A stretch of 34,646 nucleotides of DNA. Origin: Dickeya chrysanthemi NCPPB 402 (GTDB taxonomy: Bacteria; Pseudomonadota; Gammaproteobacteria; Enterobacterales; Enterobacteriaceae). This document shows positions 1 to 9,092 of the stretch, in pieces (the first letter of the stretch is position 1; each line of letters starts with the position of its first letter). Below the pieces are notes generated by a model that worked only from the letters and a program-made list of their open reading frames with translations, was not told the origin of the DNA and made no database searches. Made by a program: the position numbers and the translations under genes. The stretch is taken from the NCBI RefSeq assembly GCF_000406105.1, contig NZ_CM001974.1:2396104-2430749 (forward strand), written 5' to 3'.

Positions 1-103
1 TTCAGCAGAAGAATGGGAGGATTTCACGATAGACAGTCCAGTGTATTGAGCCAGTGAGGAAACCAGGGTGACAAGCCGCCGGGTACGGCGTAAATCCCCT
101 AAT
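1..103. other. host flank left of the prophage
   Basis: These 103 bases lie outside the prophage end. Joined to 32942 onward they give the inferred empty insertion site. I see no gene: the minus strand is open but has no convincing start, and the piece is too short to identify. Confidence 0.6.
98..103. repeat. target-site duplication, left copy
   Basis: CCTAAT sits directly before the TG of the left prophage end and matches 32936-32941. Mu makes 5-bp duplications; here 6 bases match, so either the transposase makes 6 bp or one base matches by chance. Confidence 0.75.
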
Positions 104-146
104 TGATGCGCGGCGCGATAAATCAGGCATCAGATGCGCGATAAAT
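104..146 (+). promoter_or_regulatory. left prophage end with two transposase-site candidates
   Basis: The end begins TGATGCGCGGCGCGATAAAT. The motif GCGCGATAAAT occurs at 113-123 and again at 136-146, a 23-bp period, the first starting 9 bp inside the terminus. The right end has the same layout in inverted orientation. Mu end sites are about 22 bp and similarly spaced, and as I recall them include CACGATAAATGCG in the Mu right end, so these are probable binding sites for the transposase encoded at 26508-28274. The end is only 79 bp from the stop of the fibre-assembly gene. Confidence 0.7.
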
Positions 147-182
147 TGTGCGGCGAACATTTTCAAATGTTGAAAGAAAATT

Positions 183-662
183 TCATTTATACGGTTTATC
201 CGGCCACGTAACATCTGGCGCATTAGATGTATCAACGCGATTCAGAAGCACCCGGTATTTTTTCAGTCTTGTCAGTTGCGCAGCTTCGGTGTCGGTTGCC
301 ATGCCCAAATCCACAGCATCTTGCAACGGTGCGATTTGCTGCGTCGCAGCATCCAACAAGTTTGACTTTTGTAACGATGCTGCTGAAATTTGATCGGCCG
401 TTCGCTGTCGCTGTGCATCATCAGTTATAACCCATGCGCTGGCACCCGTATCCCAGCAGTAATATACATCTGGCCTGATTGGGCTTAGCTTCAGTTCCCC
501 ACCATCCATGAAAACTACGACTGACTTATCGACAGTCGTGTTTAGCGCGTTAAAAAACTGCTCATACTGCTCATCAGTAATAGTAACCGCATCGGCAGGT
601 AGCGCATTACCATAATCAATATCATCCGGGTAAAAACCCTGTGCCATGACAGAAAATTTCAT
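183..662 (-). CDS. tail fibre assembly protein (chaperone)
   Basis: A 159-residue protein of the Caudo_TAP family (lambda Tfa, Mu gpU, P2 gpG), which helps the adjacent tail fibre fold and trimerise. The N-terminus ([14 protein letters not shown]) and the C-terminal W-P-D-K-P-Y motif are typical. I chose the ATG at 662 because GAGG lies 9 bases upstream; a longer frame up to 695 has no good ribosome site. It is the last late gene, directly after the fibre gene. Full length for the family. No second, inverted fibre cassette or invertase gene is visible, so host range does not appear to be switched by inversion as in Mu. Confidence 0.85.
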   Translation of the reverse strand: MKFSVMAQGFYPDDIDYGNALPADAVTITDEQYEQFFNALNTTVDKSVVVFMDGGELKLSPIRPDVYYCWDTGASAWVITDDAQRQRTADQISAASLQKSNLLDAATQQIAPLQDAVDLGMATDTEAAQLTRLKKYRVLLNRVDTSNAPDVTWPDKPYK

Positions 663-673
663 ATTTATTTGCC

Positions 674-1660
674 TCAATATCCAACTACGAGCCAATGCGC
701 AACAATACCAGCGAGAACATTGGTGTATTTATCAAGTTTAATCGACATGCCACTTGTTGATTCGTTGTAAAAGTATACTGCGGCGTTGCCATCAATCGAC
801 GATGGGTAGCGCAACGAAACCTGGCCTGAAAGAAACGCATTCGGAAATACAGATGGGAAATTTACCGTCCATGCAGTATCGCCGATATCTTCAGATGCTG
901 CTGTCCGCCCCCACATGATATAAATCGTTCTGAGTACCCCGCTGATGTTCAGCGGTATAGTCAATCGCCCGGTTTGCTCAAGTAGCCCTGACGCCATTAC
1001 TGAGGTCGTCGCAGCTTTCACAAATGCCGTGGTAGCAAGTTGCGTGTTATTGACCGTCTGTTCTGCCGTTGGCGCGGTAGGCGTACCGGTAAACGCAGGG
1101 CTGGCCAACGGGGCTTTTAGTGCCAGCGCATTAGTTATCGTGGTGGCAAAATTGGGGTCATTACCCAAAGCTGCTGCCAGTTCATTCAGTGTATCAAGTG
1201 TCGCCGGAGATGAAGCGACTAGTGCCGCCATCGCAGCTTTCACAAATGCCGTGGTAGCAAGTTGCGTGTTATTGACCGTCTGTTCTGCCGTCGGCGCGGT
1301 AGGCGTGCCAGTTAATGCCGGGCTGGCAAGTGGCGCATAATCAGCGACCACTGTTTTGACATAACCTGTGGTAGCCAGTTTGGTGCTGTTATCCGTTTTG
1401 ACCGCAGTCGGCGCAGTCGGCACACCAGTAAGCGCCGGGCTGGCGAGCGGCGCATACTGCGGATGTGGATTCGCCGCTGTTGCATGTTGATTCAGCGCAT
1501 TTCCTGTTTGCTCTTGCTGCTGCTTCAGGTATGCAGTCCGGTTTGCCAGTTGATTTGCCTGCCTGTTAGAAATCCCTCCAGGCCCACCCATAACTGGATC
1601 GGACGTTTCGAGCTGATAGATGCCATCTACCCACTCTGTCTTTTCTGTTAACTCTGCCAT
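674..1660 (-). CDS. tail fibre protein
   Basis: 328 residues. The N-terminal part ([20 protein letters not shown], then [16 protein letters not shown]) is the baseplate-attachment region common to P2/Mu-type fibres. It is followed by three copies of a fibre repeat of about 38 residues built on [15 protein letters not shown] and LATT.(F/Y)VK, near residues 69-107, 108-145 and 182-219. The C-terminal third is the likely receptor-binding tip. It overlaps the tail protein I gene upstream by 13 bp and is followed by its assembly chaperone. The protein is short for a fibre and may be only the distal part of a simple short fibre. Confidence 0.85.
   Translation of the reverse strand: MAELTEKTEWVDGIYQLETSDPVMGGPGGISNRQANQLANRTAYLKQQQEQTGNALNQHATAANPHPQYAPLASPALTGVPTAPTAVKTDNSTKLATTGYVKTVVADYAPLASPALTGTPTAPTAEQTVNNTQLATTAFVKAAMAALVASSPATLDTLNELAAALGNDPNFATTITNALALKAPLASPAFTGTPTAPTAEQTVNNTQLATTAFVKAATTSVMASGLLEQTGRLTIPLNISGVLRTIYIMWGRTAASEDIGDTAWTVNFPSVFPNAFLSGQVSLRYPSSIDGNAAVYFYNESTSGMSIKLDKYTNVLAGIVAHWLVVGY
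1009..1318. repeat. direct repeat inside the tail fibre gene
   Basis: About 80 bp starting at 1009 recurs at 1231 with only a few third-position changes (222-bp period). It encodes two of the fibre repeats. Such near-identity suggests recent duplication or gene conversion and could let repeat number vary. Confidence 0.8.
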
Positions 1661-2238
1661 CCTGCGCTCCCGTAGTTGTAGCTGTTGTCATGCCCGGCGC
1701 TGCTGTTGTAGCGGATTGGTGCTGCGGTATATTCGATGCTAGCCAGCTTGCAGCGGGCCGGAGCAATCATGTTGAGCGTGTTGCGAAGTTGCTGCGCCTG
1801 GTCGTTCGTGATCGGCTGGCTCATTAGTACGCGGTAAATCGGCCACGCGGATTTATCGCCGTGAACCATCAAGCCATCGTAGTTACGCTGGCCGTCGTAA
1901 TTCAGTCTTCCGATGTGTTCAATCAGCTCGACCTCGCCAAATCCGAGGCTGCGGAAAACCTGGCGTATCGCCCAGGGTGTGCCTTTGTAACGGTGCAGCT
2001 CGATAGCGGTCTTGATCATCGCCCTGCGTGCATCATCTGATTCAGCTAGTTCCCAGCCATCGCCTTTTTTCAGCGAGAACTGATCTGCAAGCGCATCAAG
2101 CGCACTCTCATTAACGATATCGACCAGATACACCATCAGCGTATCCAGATTCAGGTCATCAAATCGACTTGTGAGATTGGCTAGCGCAGACAAACTGACA
2201 TCAGATGCGATAACTGGCGGTAGTTGCATATCAGTCAT
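1648..2238 (-). CDS. baseplate/tail protein I (P2 gpI family)
   Basis: 196 residues matching the P2 gpI family (Mu gp48-like), which joins baseplate wedge to tail fibre. The early PPVIASDVSLSALANLTSRF region and the central IKTAIELHRYKGTPWAIRQV are typical of the family. It overlaps J upstream by 8 bp and the fibre gene downstream by 13 bp, so translation is probably coupled. Length is normal. Confidence 0.85.
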   Translation of the reverse strand: MTDMQLPPVIASDVSLSALANLTSRFDDLNLDTLMVYLVDIVNESALDALADQFSLKKGDGWELAESDDARRAMIKTAIELHRYKGTPWAIRQVFRSLGFGEVELIEHIGRLNYDGQRNYDGLMVHGDKSAWPIYRVLMSQPITNDQAQQLRNTLNMIAPARCKLASIEYTAAPIRYNSSAGHDNSYNYGSAGWQS

Positions 2239-3343
2239 CAGACACCCCGCTGACGGTAATCACGGTGTTTGTACAGTTGGCCCATTGATATTCTGCGACG
2301 GCCAGCGATGCGACAGGCGACGAAACTGCAACGTCATACACCCCGGTTACAGACAGGGCTGCGATCAACTGGCTGAGTACGATGTCGTTACCCAGCGTTG
2401 CGCCTTTTGTTGCTGCCCACGCGGTTACTGCGCTTTCTGCCGCTGTTTTCACCGTGTCTGACAGTTCGCCGCGCCGAATGACCAGCGATGCCCGGATTTC
2501 GTAATTGACCGTCACCGGGGCGTAGACAGTAACCGTGTCAGTGAGCGGCCTGACCTTTTCGTCAGAGCAAATGCTCTCTACCAGCGCGATAACCGCGTCA
2601 GATGGCGCACCGGATGACATCAGCGGATATAACGCAACTGTGCCAGGAACGGGCGAAACGACGGCGACATCAACAATGTCCGGGTGTGCGCTCATTGCGT
2701 GATAGCGATATGCCAGCTTTGAACCGGCTGTGCTGAACGCCTCCGGGGCTAGCATGATGCGCTCACGCAGATGATCATCAGACTCGTCATCTGACCCACC
2801 ACTGCTTGCAGTCAGGTTTTTGACTGTGAAATCCACATCATCCACTTCATCAAGCAGCGTGCTGACTTGTGCCGGTTGCCAGCCATTGCCAACAGTTCCG
2901 GCTTCCGCGCATGTCGCAGATACGGTGACTGAGAGCTGGCCAGCCTTCAGCACCGCGTCAGTGTCTGTCGCAAATATCACGCTGTCAGACGCGCTGACGC
3001 GAGTTCCGGCAGGAATGAGCACATCTGTCAGCAGCACTGTTTCAACTGTAAATAGCAACTGCTTAATAATCGCCGCGATGGCAGACAGTCTGTATGTGCC
3101 AACCAGCTCGCCCAGATAATCCAGCATCGGCCCGGCGGCATATCGCACCAGATTTTGTTTTGCGGCGTTCTGAATGGCACTGCGCAACAACATTTCCCGA
3201 TACGCGATAATGTCCAGTAACAGCCGTTCGGCTTGTGCCGGGTAGAGTGTTTTGCCGCTGTCTGCTTCATACTTCGCAATCATCTCGGCGGTGATGGCAT
3301 CGGCATCACGCTCGATGAAAACCGGCTCTGTCGTTACCGCCAT
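2231..3343 (-). CDS. baseplate assembly protein J
   Basis: 370 residues of the Baseplate_J family (P2 gpJ, Mu gp47), the wedge protein of contractile tails. Recognisable parts are the N-terminal AEMIAKYEADSGKTLYPAQ, the central SGGSDDESDDHLRERI, and VVSPVPGTVALY. It overlaps W by 10 bp and I by 8 bp, in the P2 order W-J-I. Confidence 0.9.
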   Translation of the reverse strand: MAVTTEPVFIERDADAITAEMIAKYEADSGKTLYPAQAERLLLDIIAYREMLLRSAIQNAAKQNLVRYAAGPMLDYLGELVGTYRLSAIAAIIKQLLFTVETVLLTDVLIPAGTRVSASDSVIFATDTDAVLKAGQLSVTVSATCAEAGTVGNGWQPAQVSTLLDEVDDVDFTVKNLTASSGGSDDESDDHLRERIMLAPEAFSTAGSKLAYRYHAMSAHPDIVDVAVVSPVPGTVALYPLMSSGAPSDAVIALVESICSDEKVRPLTDTVTVYAPVTVNYEIRASLVIRRGELSDTVKTAAESAVTAWAATKGATLGNDIVLSQLIAALSVTGVYDVAVSSPVASLAVAEYQWANCTNTVITVSGVSDD

Positions 3344-3687
3344 AAAACCTCCGTTGCAGTATCAGTACCTGTCGTGGTTTGCCATTGAACACGTAACGTC
3401 AGGTGTTCACCGTCCACAGTCGGTTTTACAGCAAGCAGCTTGCAACGCGGCTCCCAACGCTTGATGGCCTCAACAGACTCACGGACGACGTGCGGAATAG
3501 CGCGGTCAATTGGGTAATCAATATAAAGATGGAGATTGCTGCCGAACTCAGGCCGATGCGGGTCGCTGCCGCGTGGTGTACGCAGAATGATGCTGATGGC
3601 CTGTGCAATATCGTCAGCCCCCTCGACAATCGTGCCGGGGGTCTTGAGCTTCGGTTGCCAAAAAACAGAGTTCGAGTTCGTATTCAT
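3334..3687 (-). CDS. baseplate wedge protein W (gp25/GPW family)
   Basis: 117 residues with the GPW_gp25 signature (QAISIILRTPRGSDPHRPEF, then DYPI). It is the lysozyme-like-fold wedge subunit found in all contractile tails (P2 gpW, T4 gp25, T6SS TssE). The ATG at 3687 lies directly after a perfect GC hairpin (3688-3705), with no ordinary ribosome site between, so initiation here is unusual. Confidence 0.88.
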   Translation of the reverse strand: MNTNSNSVFWQPKLKTPGTIVEGADDIAQAISIILRTPRGSDPHRPEFGSNLHLYIDYPIDRAIPHVVRESVEAIKRWEPRCKLLAVKPTVDGEHLTLRVQWQTTTGTDTATEVLWR

Positions 3688-3705
3688 GGGGGCAGTATCG
3701 CCCCC
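3688..3705 (-). promoter_or_regulatory. GC hairpin abutting the W start codon
   Basis: In the mRNA, GGGGGC-GAUACU-GCCCCC forms a perfect 6-bp all-GC stem with a 6-base loop and ends exactly at the AUG of the W gene. The only G-rich ribosome-site-like bases are in the 5' arm. It may dampen W translation or make it depend on ribosomes arriving from the V gene. Confidence 0.5.
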
Positions 3706-3732
3706 GGAGAGAAAGCCGGATATTAAACGACT

Positions 3733-4317
3733 TTAATGAGAGTGATGGTTTGAGTTGCCGCCGACATCCATTACGCTGCCGGTGGCATTGATACTGCCGT
3801 CTACGCTGACGTTCCCTTGAATAATCGCCGCCGCGCCGCTGCCGCCGGAACCGGCCAGCCCGCCCTGGTATGTCAGTTTCCCTTTCACCAGCATATTTCC
3901 TGTCACTTCGGTTTCGGGTGCATCGAGTGTGACTTTCTGTGCTCTGACAGTCACATCAGCGACACATTCAATCACGATATGTTCAATGCCGCCGTTAATC
4001 GTCAGCGTATGCGTCTGCCTGTCATAGTAGAAAGCACCGCCGTCGCCATGCGTCACGCCACGCACATCCGGGTTATTTGCAGGCGGTGTATCGACGCTGG
4101 AATAGACTGAGCCGAGGATCACGCCGTCTTCGCCGTGCTCATCCAGCAGCACTTTGACTTGTTCGCCCACGTCTGGGAGCCAGTAGTCTTTATTGTTTCG
4201 CGTATTGCGCTGCACAACATCAAGCCAGCCAGTCCGCATGTTATCAAACTCCGGCAGGCGAACGCGTGCGCGGCATGTCTCAGGGTCAACGGCGCTGACT
4301 GTGCCGGTACGCATCAT
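3733..4317 (-). CDS. baseplate spike/assembly protein V
   Basis: 194 residues of the P2 gpV / Mu gp45 class. There is an N-terminal OB-fold (RTGTVSAVDPETCRARVRLP), a beta-helical spike stem (DVTVRAQKVTLDAPETEVTG), and a Gly-rich end closing with NSNHHSH. Histidines at the tip of such spikes bind an iron ion at the membrane-piercing apex, so the terminal HHSH fits. The start overlaps the stop of the D gene; AAGGAG lies a proper distance upstream of the first ATG. Confidence 0.9.
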   Translation of the reverse strand: MMRTGTVSAVDPETCRARVRLPEFDNMRTGWLDVVQRNTRNNKDYWLPDVGEQVKVLLDEHGEDGVILGSVYSSVDTPPANNPDVRGVTHGDGGAFYYDRQTHTLTINGGIEHIVIECVADVTVRAQKVTLDAPETEVTGNMLVKGKLTYQGGLAGSGGSGAAAIIQGNVSVDGSINATGSVMDVGGNSNHHSH

Positions 4318-5489
4318 TTTTTCTTCTCCTTCACTGTCGTGGACGTCGTGTTGTCCGGGTGATACACGGTCAAAGTGGTCTTTTTCTTTGCTTTCGTGCC
4401 TTTTGTTATTGGCCCGCGCACAATCTCCATTTCTGACACGTAACCGTTGCTGCGTGTCAGCGTATGTCGCACTGCATTCAGCAGCCAGTCCCCAGAGAAC
4501 TTGCCGAACTCTGACAGCGTGACCTTATTACCTGCCACCAGCTTAACGGCCCCCATCACGGTGATTTGCCCTTGCTCTTGATACTCGTTATGCGAATTCA
4601 GCGCCGCAGTCGCTTTACGTTCAGCGGTATCCTGATTACTGGCCCTGCCATTGACTTTCAGCGTGTCGGCACTGGTGGTGTCGGCGTGTGTTTTTGCGGT
4701 CTTGGCCGTCTTTGTGCTTTGAGATACACCGCCTTCGGCTTCATACACAACCAGTTTTTTATCGCCTGTCTTCTGGTGCTTGAGTTTTGCTGACTTATAT
4801 ACCTGGTTGATGGTGTCACGCAGCGAATAGCTTGCGATGTCAGTCCTTGCCAGCGTCATCACACTCTGCAACCCGCGCAGTGTATCGAGATGAGAAAATA
4901 CAATCTGCGTGGCTGTCACTTTGACTGCGTAGCCGTACTCTTTGCCGAGGCGCTTGAGGAACGCGACGTCTGTTTCGGCGTTCTGCGTTACACGGTCTAA
5001 CTTGATGGGTTCAATGCTGCCGACCAACTTTAACTTGTGCTTTTTAGCGATGCGACTGGCAATCGCGCCGAGCGTTGTGTTCTCAAATCCACGGTTTGAC
5101 TTGGTGCGCAACGCCGTATTCACTGACGTCGCCACCCCTTTGATGGATACCGTTGACGGCGGGCCACGGCTTTCAATCTCGTCGATTGAAAAGGTGCCGC
5201 AATCCAGCATCTTTTCGCCGAGGTAGCCCATCTTCAGGCTCACCGAGTCGCCTTTGCCCGGATACCACTGGTTTTCCCATTTTCCGTCCGTATCCTCCAG
5301 CTCGACCTCTATCGTGTCTGATTCGCTTTTTATGTTGTCGGTGTACGTCACACGCAGCACATAGGGTGCGATATCGTTAGTGATGTTCTTTTTCATGTAC
5401 ACCAGGGTAAACATCGGTATCAGCACATCACGTGCTGTATCGGATTGCTGTTGCTGCTGTGTCGTCGTTGTAGTCGTTAACGTAGCCAC
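4314..5489 (-). CDS. tail hub protein D (P2 gpD / Mu gp44 family)
   Basis: 391 residues of the Phage_GPD / late-control-D family, the gp27-like hub onto which spike V docks. Features: TIEVELEDTDGKW, WYPGKGDSVSLKMGY, the AFLKRLGKEYGYAVKV motif and DWLLNAVRHTLTR. The N-terminus is a low-complexity T/Q run (TTTTTTQQQQQ), unusual for the family and perhaps a sign that the real start is slightly downstream, although the first ATG overlaps X in the usual way. Order X-D-V matches P2-type tails. Confidence 0.88.
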   Translation of the reverse strand: MATLTTTTTTQQQQQSDTARDVLIPMFTLVYMKKNITNDIAPYVLRVTYTDNIKSESDTIEVELEDTDGKWENQWYPGKGDSVSLKMGYLGEKMLDCGTFSIDEIESRGPPSTVSIKGVATSVNTALRTKSNRGFENTTLGAIASRIAKKHKLKLVGSIEPIKLDRVTQNAETDVAFLKRLGKEYGYAVKVTATQIVFSHLDTLRGLQSVMTLARTDIASYSLRDTINQVYKSAKLKHQKTGDKKLVVYEAEGGVSQSTKTAKTAKTHADTTSADTLKVNGRASNQDTAERKATAALNSHNEYQEQGQITVMGAVKLVAGNKVTLSEFGKFSGDWLLNAVRHTLTRSNGYVSEMEIVRGPITKGTKAKKKTTLTVYHPDNTTSTTVKEKKK

Positions 5490-5689
5490 GGCGGGGTATC
5501 CTCCGCGCTGTTGACGTCGGCCGGTTCGATGACGGGGATGGCCAGCACGATGCCGGACGGCAATACCGGCGTTATAGCCACATGCGGATTAGCCGCAATA
5601 ATCCTGTCATACCCTAGCGCGTCGCCGTAATAGGTGTACGCGATGCTGTCCCAGCGCTCCCCGGCTTTTGTGATGTGTTCGATAAACAT
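5477..5689 (-). CDS. tail protein X (LysM-like)
   Basis: 70 residues of the Phage_tail_X family (P2 gpX). ERWDSIAYTYYGDALGYDRI followed by the NP-H turn and LPSG is the LysM-like fold of this family. It lies 3 bp after U and overlaps D by 13 bp. A structural partner of the hub. Confidence 0.9.
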   Translation of the reverse strand: MFIEHITKAGERWDSIAYTYYGDALGYDRIIAANPHVAITPVLPSGIVLAIPVIEPADVNSAEDTPPWLR

Positions 5690-5692
5690 TGC

Positions 5693-6580
5693 TTAAACCC
5701 TCCGCGTGGCGATAGCAGCAGTCATCCGGCTAATCGTCGGTGATGACGCGCTCATCATGCTTGTCGCTGACCCGAGTTGCGTACTCACTTCACTCATCGT
5801 TGCCGCGATATTCCCTGTGCCAACACTCGCCAGGGATGACCGTGCATTATTGACGAATGACAGCGCCTGGCTTGACGAACGCACAGCACGAGCAGCATCG
5901 GGGAACGCGCTGGTGACTGACGACAAAGCGGGAATGGAGTTAGAGAGTGGCGTTGCCACGCCGCCCAGTTGCGTCATCAGCCCTGGAACGCGAGCCAGCG
6001 CAACCGTCGGATTGGTTGCCATCTTTTGCACCAACCTAACTGTGCTGGTTGCTGTCTGTAACGCTGACTGCGCATTACGCGCATAACCGACAGCAGAGCG
6101 AACCATGGATGCCATGCCGGAGGGTGCCGCCGCAGTGGACTTTGCTACTGCTTTGGTATTCGGCACGGTTTGCGCGATAGCTGGGGCTGTGAGCGGCTTT
6201 TTCGGGTCGCCGACATATTCACGCAGCGTAACCTGTGCATTGAGTGCCAACACATTACCCGAGCGGTCAGTCTGCTCACTGGTCGCCCGCACGTCTGTCA
6301 CAACAAACCAGCCGCGATAGTCGCCGTTGCCGAATACCAGAGCCTGCGCTTTATGTGTGCGCATCAGATTACGCAGCCGCGCAAGCTCGGTTTCCGGCGT
6401 GCAGTACAGCCAGTTGAATACCAGGCTGATACTAATCTCATCTAATTTTTCACCGATGAACTGCAACCGTGGCTTGCCCATAATTAAAGCATGTTCGGCA
6501 TAATCGACGCTGAACTGGGCTTCAAACCCGTCCCAGTACGTGATCAGCTCAAACTCAATATCACCAAGAACCGCAAACAT
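5693..6580 (-). CDS. tail protein U (P2 gpU-like, extended)
   Basis: 295 residues. The first 130 or so match the GpU family (FAVLGDIEFELITYWDGFE, then YAEHALIMGKPRLQFIGEKL), the tail terminator/tube-end component. The remaining ~165 residues are Ala/Ser/Thr-rich and low in complexity, so the protein is about twice the usual GpU length. This tail could be a flexible or helical extension specific to BcepMu-like phages; that part is inference. The start overlaps the tape-measure stop by 1 bp. Confidence 0.85.
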   Translation of the reverse strand: MFAVLGDIEFELITYWDGFEAQFSVDYAEHALIMGKPRLQFIGEKLDEISISLVFNWLYCTPETELARLRNLMRTHKAQALVFGNGDYRGWFVVTDVRATSEQTDRSGNVLALNAQVTLREYVGDPKKPLTAPAIAQTVPNTKAVAKSTAAAPSGMASMVRSAVGYARNAQSALQTATSTVRLVQKMATNPTVALARVPGLMTQLGGVATPLSNSIPALSSVTSAFPDAARAVRSSSQALSFVNNARSSLASVGTGNIAATMSEVSTQLGSATSMMSASSPTISRMTAAIATRRV

Positions 6581-9051
6581 CAGGCATACCCCCGGCGTTG
6601 TTGTTCTGCGACGATGCGTTGCAGCATTTTCTCAAGCTCGTTGAGTGACAGATTTAGCGCACTGGCGATATCGGGCGAGCCACCACTTTGCTGCTGGCCA
6701 TTGATATTAATCGTCGGTGAGAATGACACCTGGATACCCGGCGCAGATGCCATACCTGATGCCGCATTGCCACGGCGCAAATTAGCTGGGTCAAAAGACT
6801 GAGCAGCCGCAGGAAGTTTGGGCATGTCATGTGTCAGCTCTGTTGCAAGCCGTTGCCCGGCAGCAGCGGCAAGCGGTGTGCTGCGACTGATGCCAATCGC
6901 CGCCCCCTGTGCGATGTTGTCACCGAACCCCGCGAATACACGGGAAGGCGAATGGATACCGAGTTTTTCGGCAAACCAGCCCTTGATGTTATCGCCCAGT
7001 TCGCCGACGCTGGCTTTAGCTTCCTCCCATTTATTACGGATGCCATTAACCAGCCCACTAATGATGTTGCTGCCGAACTCGCTAAACTTGCCTGGCATAT
7101 CAACACCGAAATACTTCATCACCCCGGCAAAAACCTTGTAGAACAGGCCGAGGGGCGACCAGTCGAGAATTAGCCGCGTAACACCACCAATGCCACCTGA
7201 AAACGCGGCTTTAATATCAGCCCAGCGTTGTTTAAACCAGCCGCTGATCGGTTCCCAGTAGCGATAAATCAGATACGCACCGACGGCAATACCGGTTATT
7301 AATAATCCGATGGGATTCATTAACAGCGCACGACCCATCATTAATATGGCACGACTCACCAATGTAATACCGCGTAATAATGAGCTACCTAAAATCCTGC
7401 CCAGGTTCATGGCCCCCTTTGCCAGATTGCCAAATACGCTGATCCACTGGCGAGCGCGGCCACCGGCGCTGAACGCCAGCCGCAACAGCGTCCATTTTGA
7501 GTGCAGCAACATAATGCCCTTGTAGGTATCAACAATCGGGGATAACAGCAGATTCATACCCAGTCGAGCACCAATCAAACCCGCTTTAAACGCCAGTAAT
7601 CCCGCCGCTCCGAGGACGATATTTTTCACTAACACCGGGTTTTGAGATATCCATTGACCTAATTGATCCATCAACGGAGTAATGGCAGAACTGACTGAAA
7701 TTAGTGCTGGGCGTAATGACTCACCCAACCCAATGGCTGAATCATTTGTTGCTATTTTGCTGCGACGCCATTGCGCTTCTAATGTGTCGTTTTGCGAGTC
7801 GAAATCTTTATCTATTGAGCCTTGAGCCTCTTTACTACCCATCCCAGCTTTTGTTTTCTGATAATCATCCCACCGTTGACGCATTGCTAATAAATGGTTC
7901 ACGGTTTGAATATCAGTGAATATTTCGGCTAAACCGAAAGACTCCATTAATTTTTGCTGGCCGTCTTTGTCACCTTGTTTACCCGCTTTTTCCCACTGCT
8001 TCAGAAATGCATCGCCTTTTCCTTTTACAAAGCGATCGGCAATCATCAGTGATGCTTCATATTGCGAGAAGCCCTGTGCGACATAGCTCTGCATGGATTT
8101 TTGGTAATCGACCCCGGCTTTCGCATATTTTGAAATCGTGTCGCTGCGGTTCATTGCAGCAAGCCAATTGCGCATATTTGTCGCAGCTTCGCCTTCCGTG
8201 CCAGCGCCTTCGCGGCCGACTTCGAGCGATGCAATAATCTGCGACACAGCTTCTTGACCGTATATCCCTTTTGCAGCAAATGCAGTGGCCATTTCTGGTA
8301 AATACTGTGCCAAATCTTTCAGCTCAAACCGTCCAGATTTCGCACCAAATACGGCGCGGTTGAACGCTTCTTTCATTGCGGCATCGCCAGATATTTTTAG
8401 CGACTCAAACGCCAGGCTCATTTTTGCCAGATCGTTGATGTTGGCTTTTGATGCTGTTGCGGTTTTCCCCAACAGATTCATGAAGCCTGATGCTTTGACT
8501 GGTTCCATCCCTGCCGCAACCAGCGTATTCATTCCTTCCATCAGCGTTTCCTGAAGCTGATTTGCCTCTTTTGCTGATTTGCGCAGGACATGGCCTATTT
8601 TCGTTTCTTGGTCACGAGATAGATCGCCAGTCACAGAGATATCACGCAGCCCAGATTCAAATGATGCGTACTTTGTGACGGCATCCATCACTGGTGCTGC
8701 CGCCGTTCTTGCCACGGCATAGGTTTCGACGCCCTGACCGTATAGCGCCATGCGATTCGCTTTTGCCGAGTCGCTCATTGCCGCCGCAGATTGCAACCGT
8801 TTTTGCTGCTGTTGCAGTTGATCCAGCGTCCTGCCCACGCGCTGTAAATCGGCATTCAGGCGTTGTGCGCTGCGTGAGCCGACCTGACCATACCGCTCAA
8901 CAGCGCGGGTCAGCGTGTTCTGTCGCTCTGTCAACTGGCGTGAGACATCGCCGAGCGAATCCAGCGTGCGGCGCGTGCCGGACATCGCAGAGCGAAACGC
9001 CCCGGATATCGCTCCGCCAATAATGACGCCTATTGAGAACTCGGTAGCCAC
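6580..9051 (-). CDS. tail tape measure protein
   Basis: 823 residues, the longest late gene, as expected for the protein that sets tail length. N-terminal GVIIGGAISGAFRSAMSGTR and a coiled-coil region (about 25-95) are followed by the TP901-type core (MNLLGKTATASKANINDLAKM), hydrophobic segments around 480-610 (for example LLITGIAVGAYLIY), and the C-terminal KLGIHSPSRVFAGFGDN motif common in tape measures. It lies between the chaperone pair and U as in Mu and P2. At two to three bases per angstrom it would suit a medium contractile tail. Confidence 0.93.
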   Translation of the reverse strand: MATEFSIGVIIGGAISGAFRSAMSGTRRTLDSLGDVSRQLTERQNTLTRAVERYGQVGSRSAQRLNADLQRVGRTLDQLQQQQKRLQSAAAMSDSAKANRMALYGQGVETYAVARTAAAPVMDAVTKYASFESGLRDISVTGDLSRDQETKIGHVLRKSAKEANQLQETLMEGMNTLVAAGMEPVKASGFMNLLGKTATASKANINDLAKMSLAFESLKISGDAAMKEAFNRAVFGAKSGRFELKDLAQYLPEMATAFAAKGIYGQEAVSQIIASLEVGREGAGTEGEAATNMRNWLAAMNRSDTISKYAKAGVDYQKSMQSYVAQGFSQYEASLMIADRFVKGKGDAFLKQWEKAGKQGDKDGQQKLMESFGLAEIFTDIQTVNHLLAMRQRWDDYQKTKAGMGSKEAQGSIDKDFDSQNDTLEAQWRRSKIATNDSAIGLGESLRPALISVSSAITPLMDQLGQWISQNPVLVKNIVLGAAGLLAFKAGLIGARLGMNLLLSPIVDTYKGIMLLHSKWTLLRLAFSAGGRARQWISVFGNLAKGAMNLGRILGSSLLRGITLVSRAILMMGRALLMNPIGLLITGIAVGAYLIYRYWEPISGWFKQRWADIKAAFSGGIGGVTRLILDWSPLGLFYKVFAGVMKYFGVDMPGKFSEFGSNIISGLVNGIRNKWEEAKASVGELGDNIKGWFAEKLGIHSPSRVFAGFGDNIAQGAAIGISRSTPLAAAAGQRLATELTHDMPKLPAAAQSFDPANLRRGNAASGMASAPGIQVSFSPTININGQQQSGGSPDIASALNLSLNELEKMLQRIVAEQQRRGYA

Positions 9052-9061
9052 CGTCTACACT
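9033..9061 (+). promoter_or_regulatory. possible sigma-70 promoter for the rightward gene at 9093
   Basis: TTGAGA at 9033-9038 and TACACT at 9056-9061 with a 17-bp spacer, about 30 bp before the start codon. It lies over the tape-measure start on the other strand. Moderate match only. Confidence 0.35.
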
Positions 9062-9092
9062 CCATTTATTCAGTTGATACGGGATTACAGAT

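Noticed and set aside
42..49. TGTATTGA, identical to the first bases of the Mu left end
   Set aside because: No matching end on the right side and no flanking duplication; the end at 104 has both, so this is chance.
2..235. 77-residue minus-strand reading frame at the left edge
   Set aside because: It crosses the prophage end and overlaps the fibre-assembly gene in another frame; no ribosome site or family likeness.
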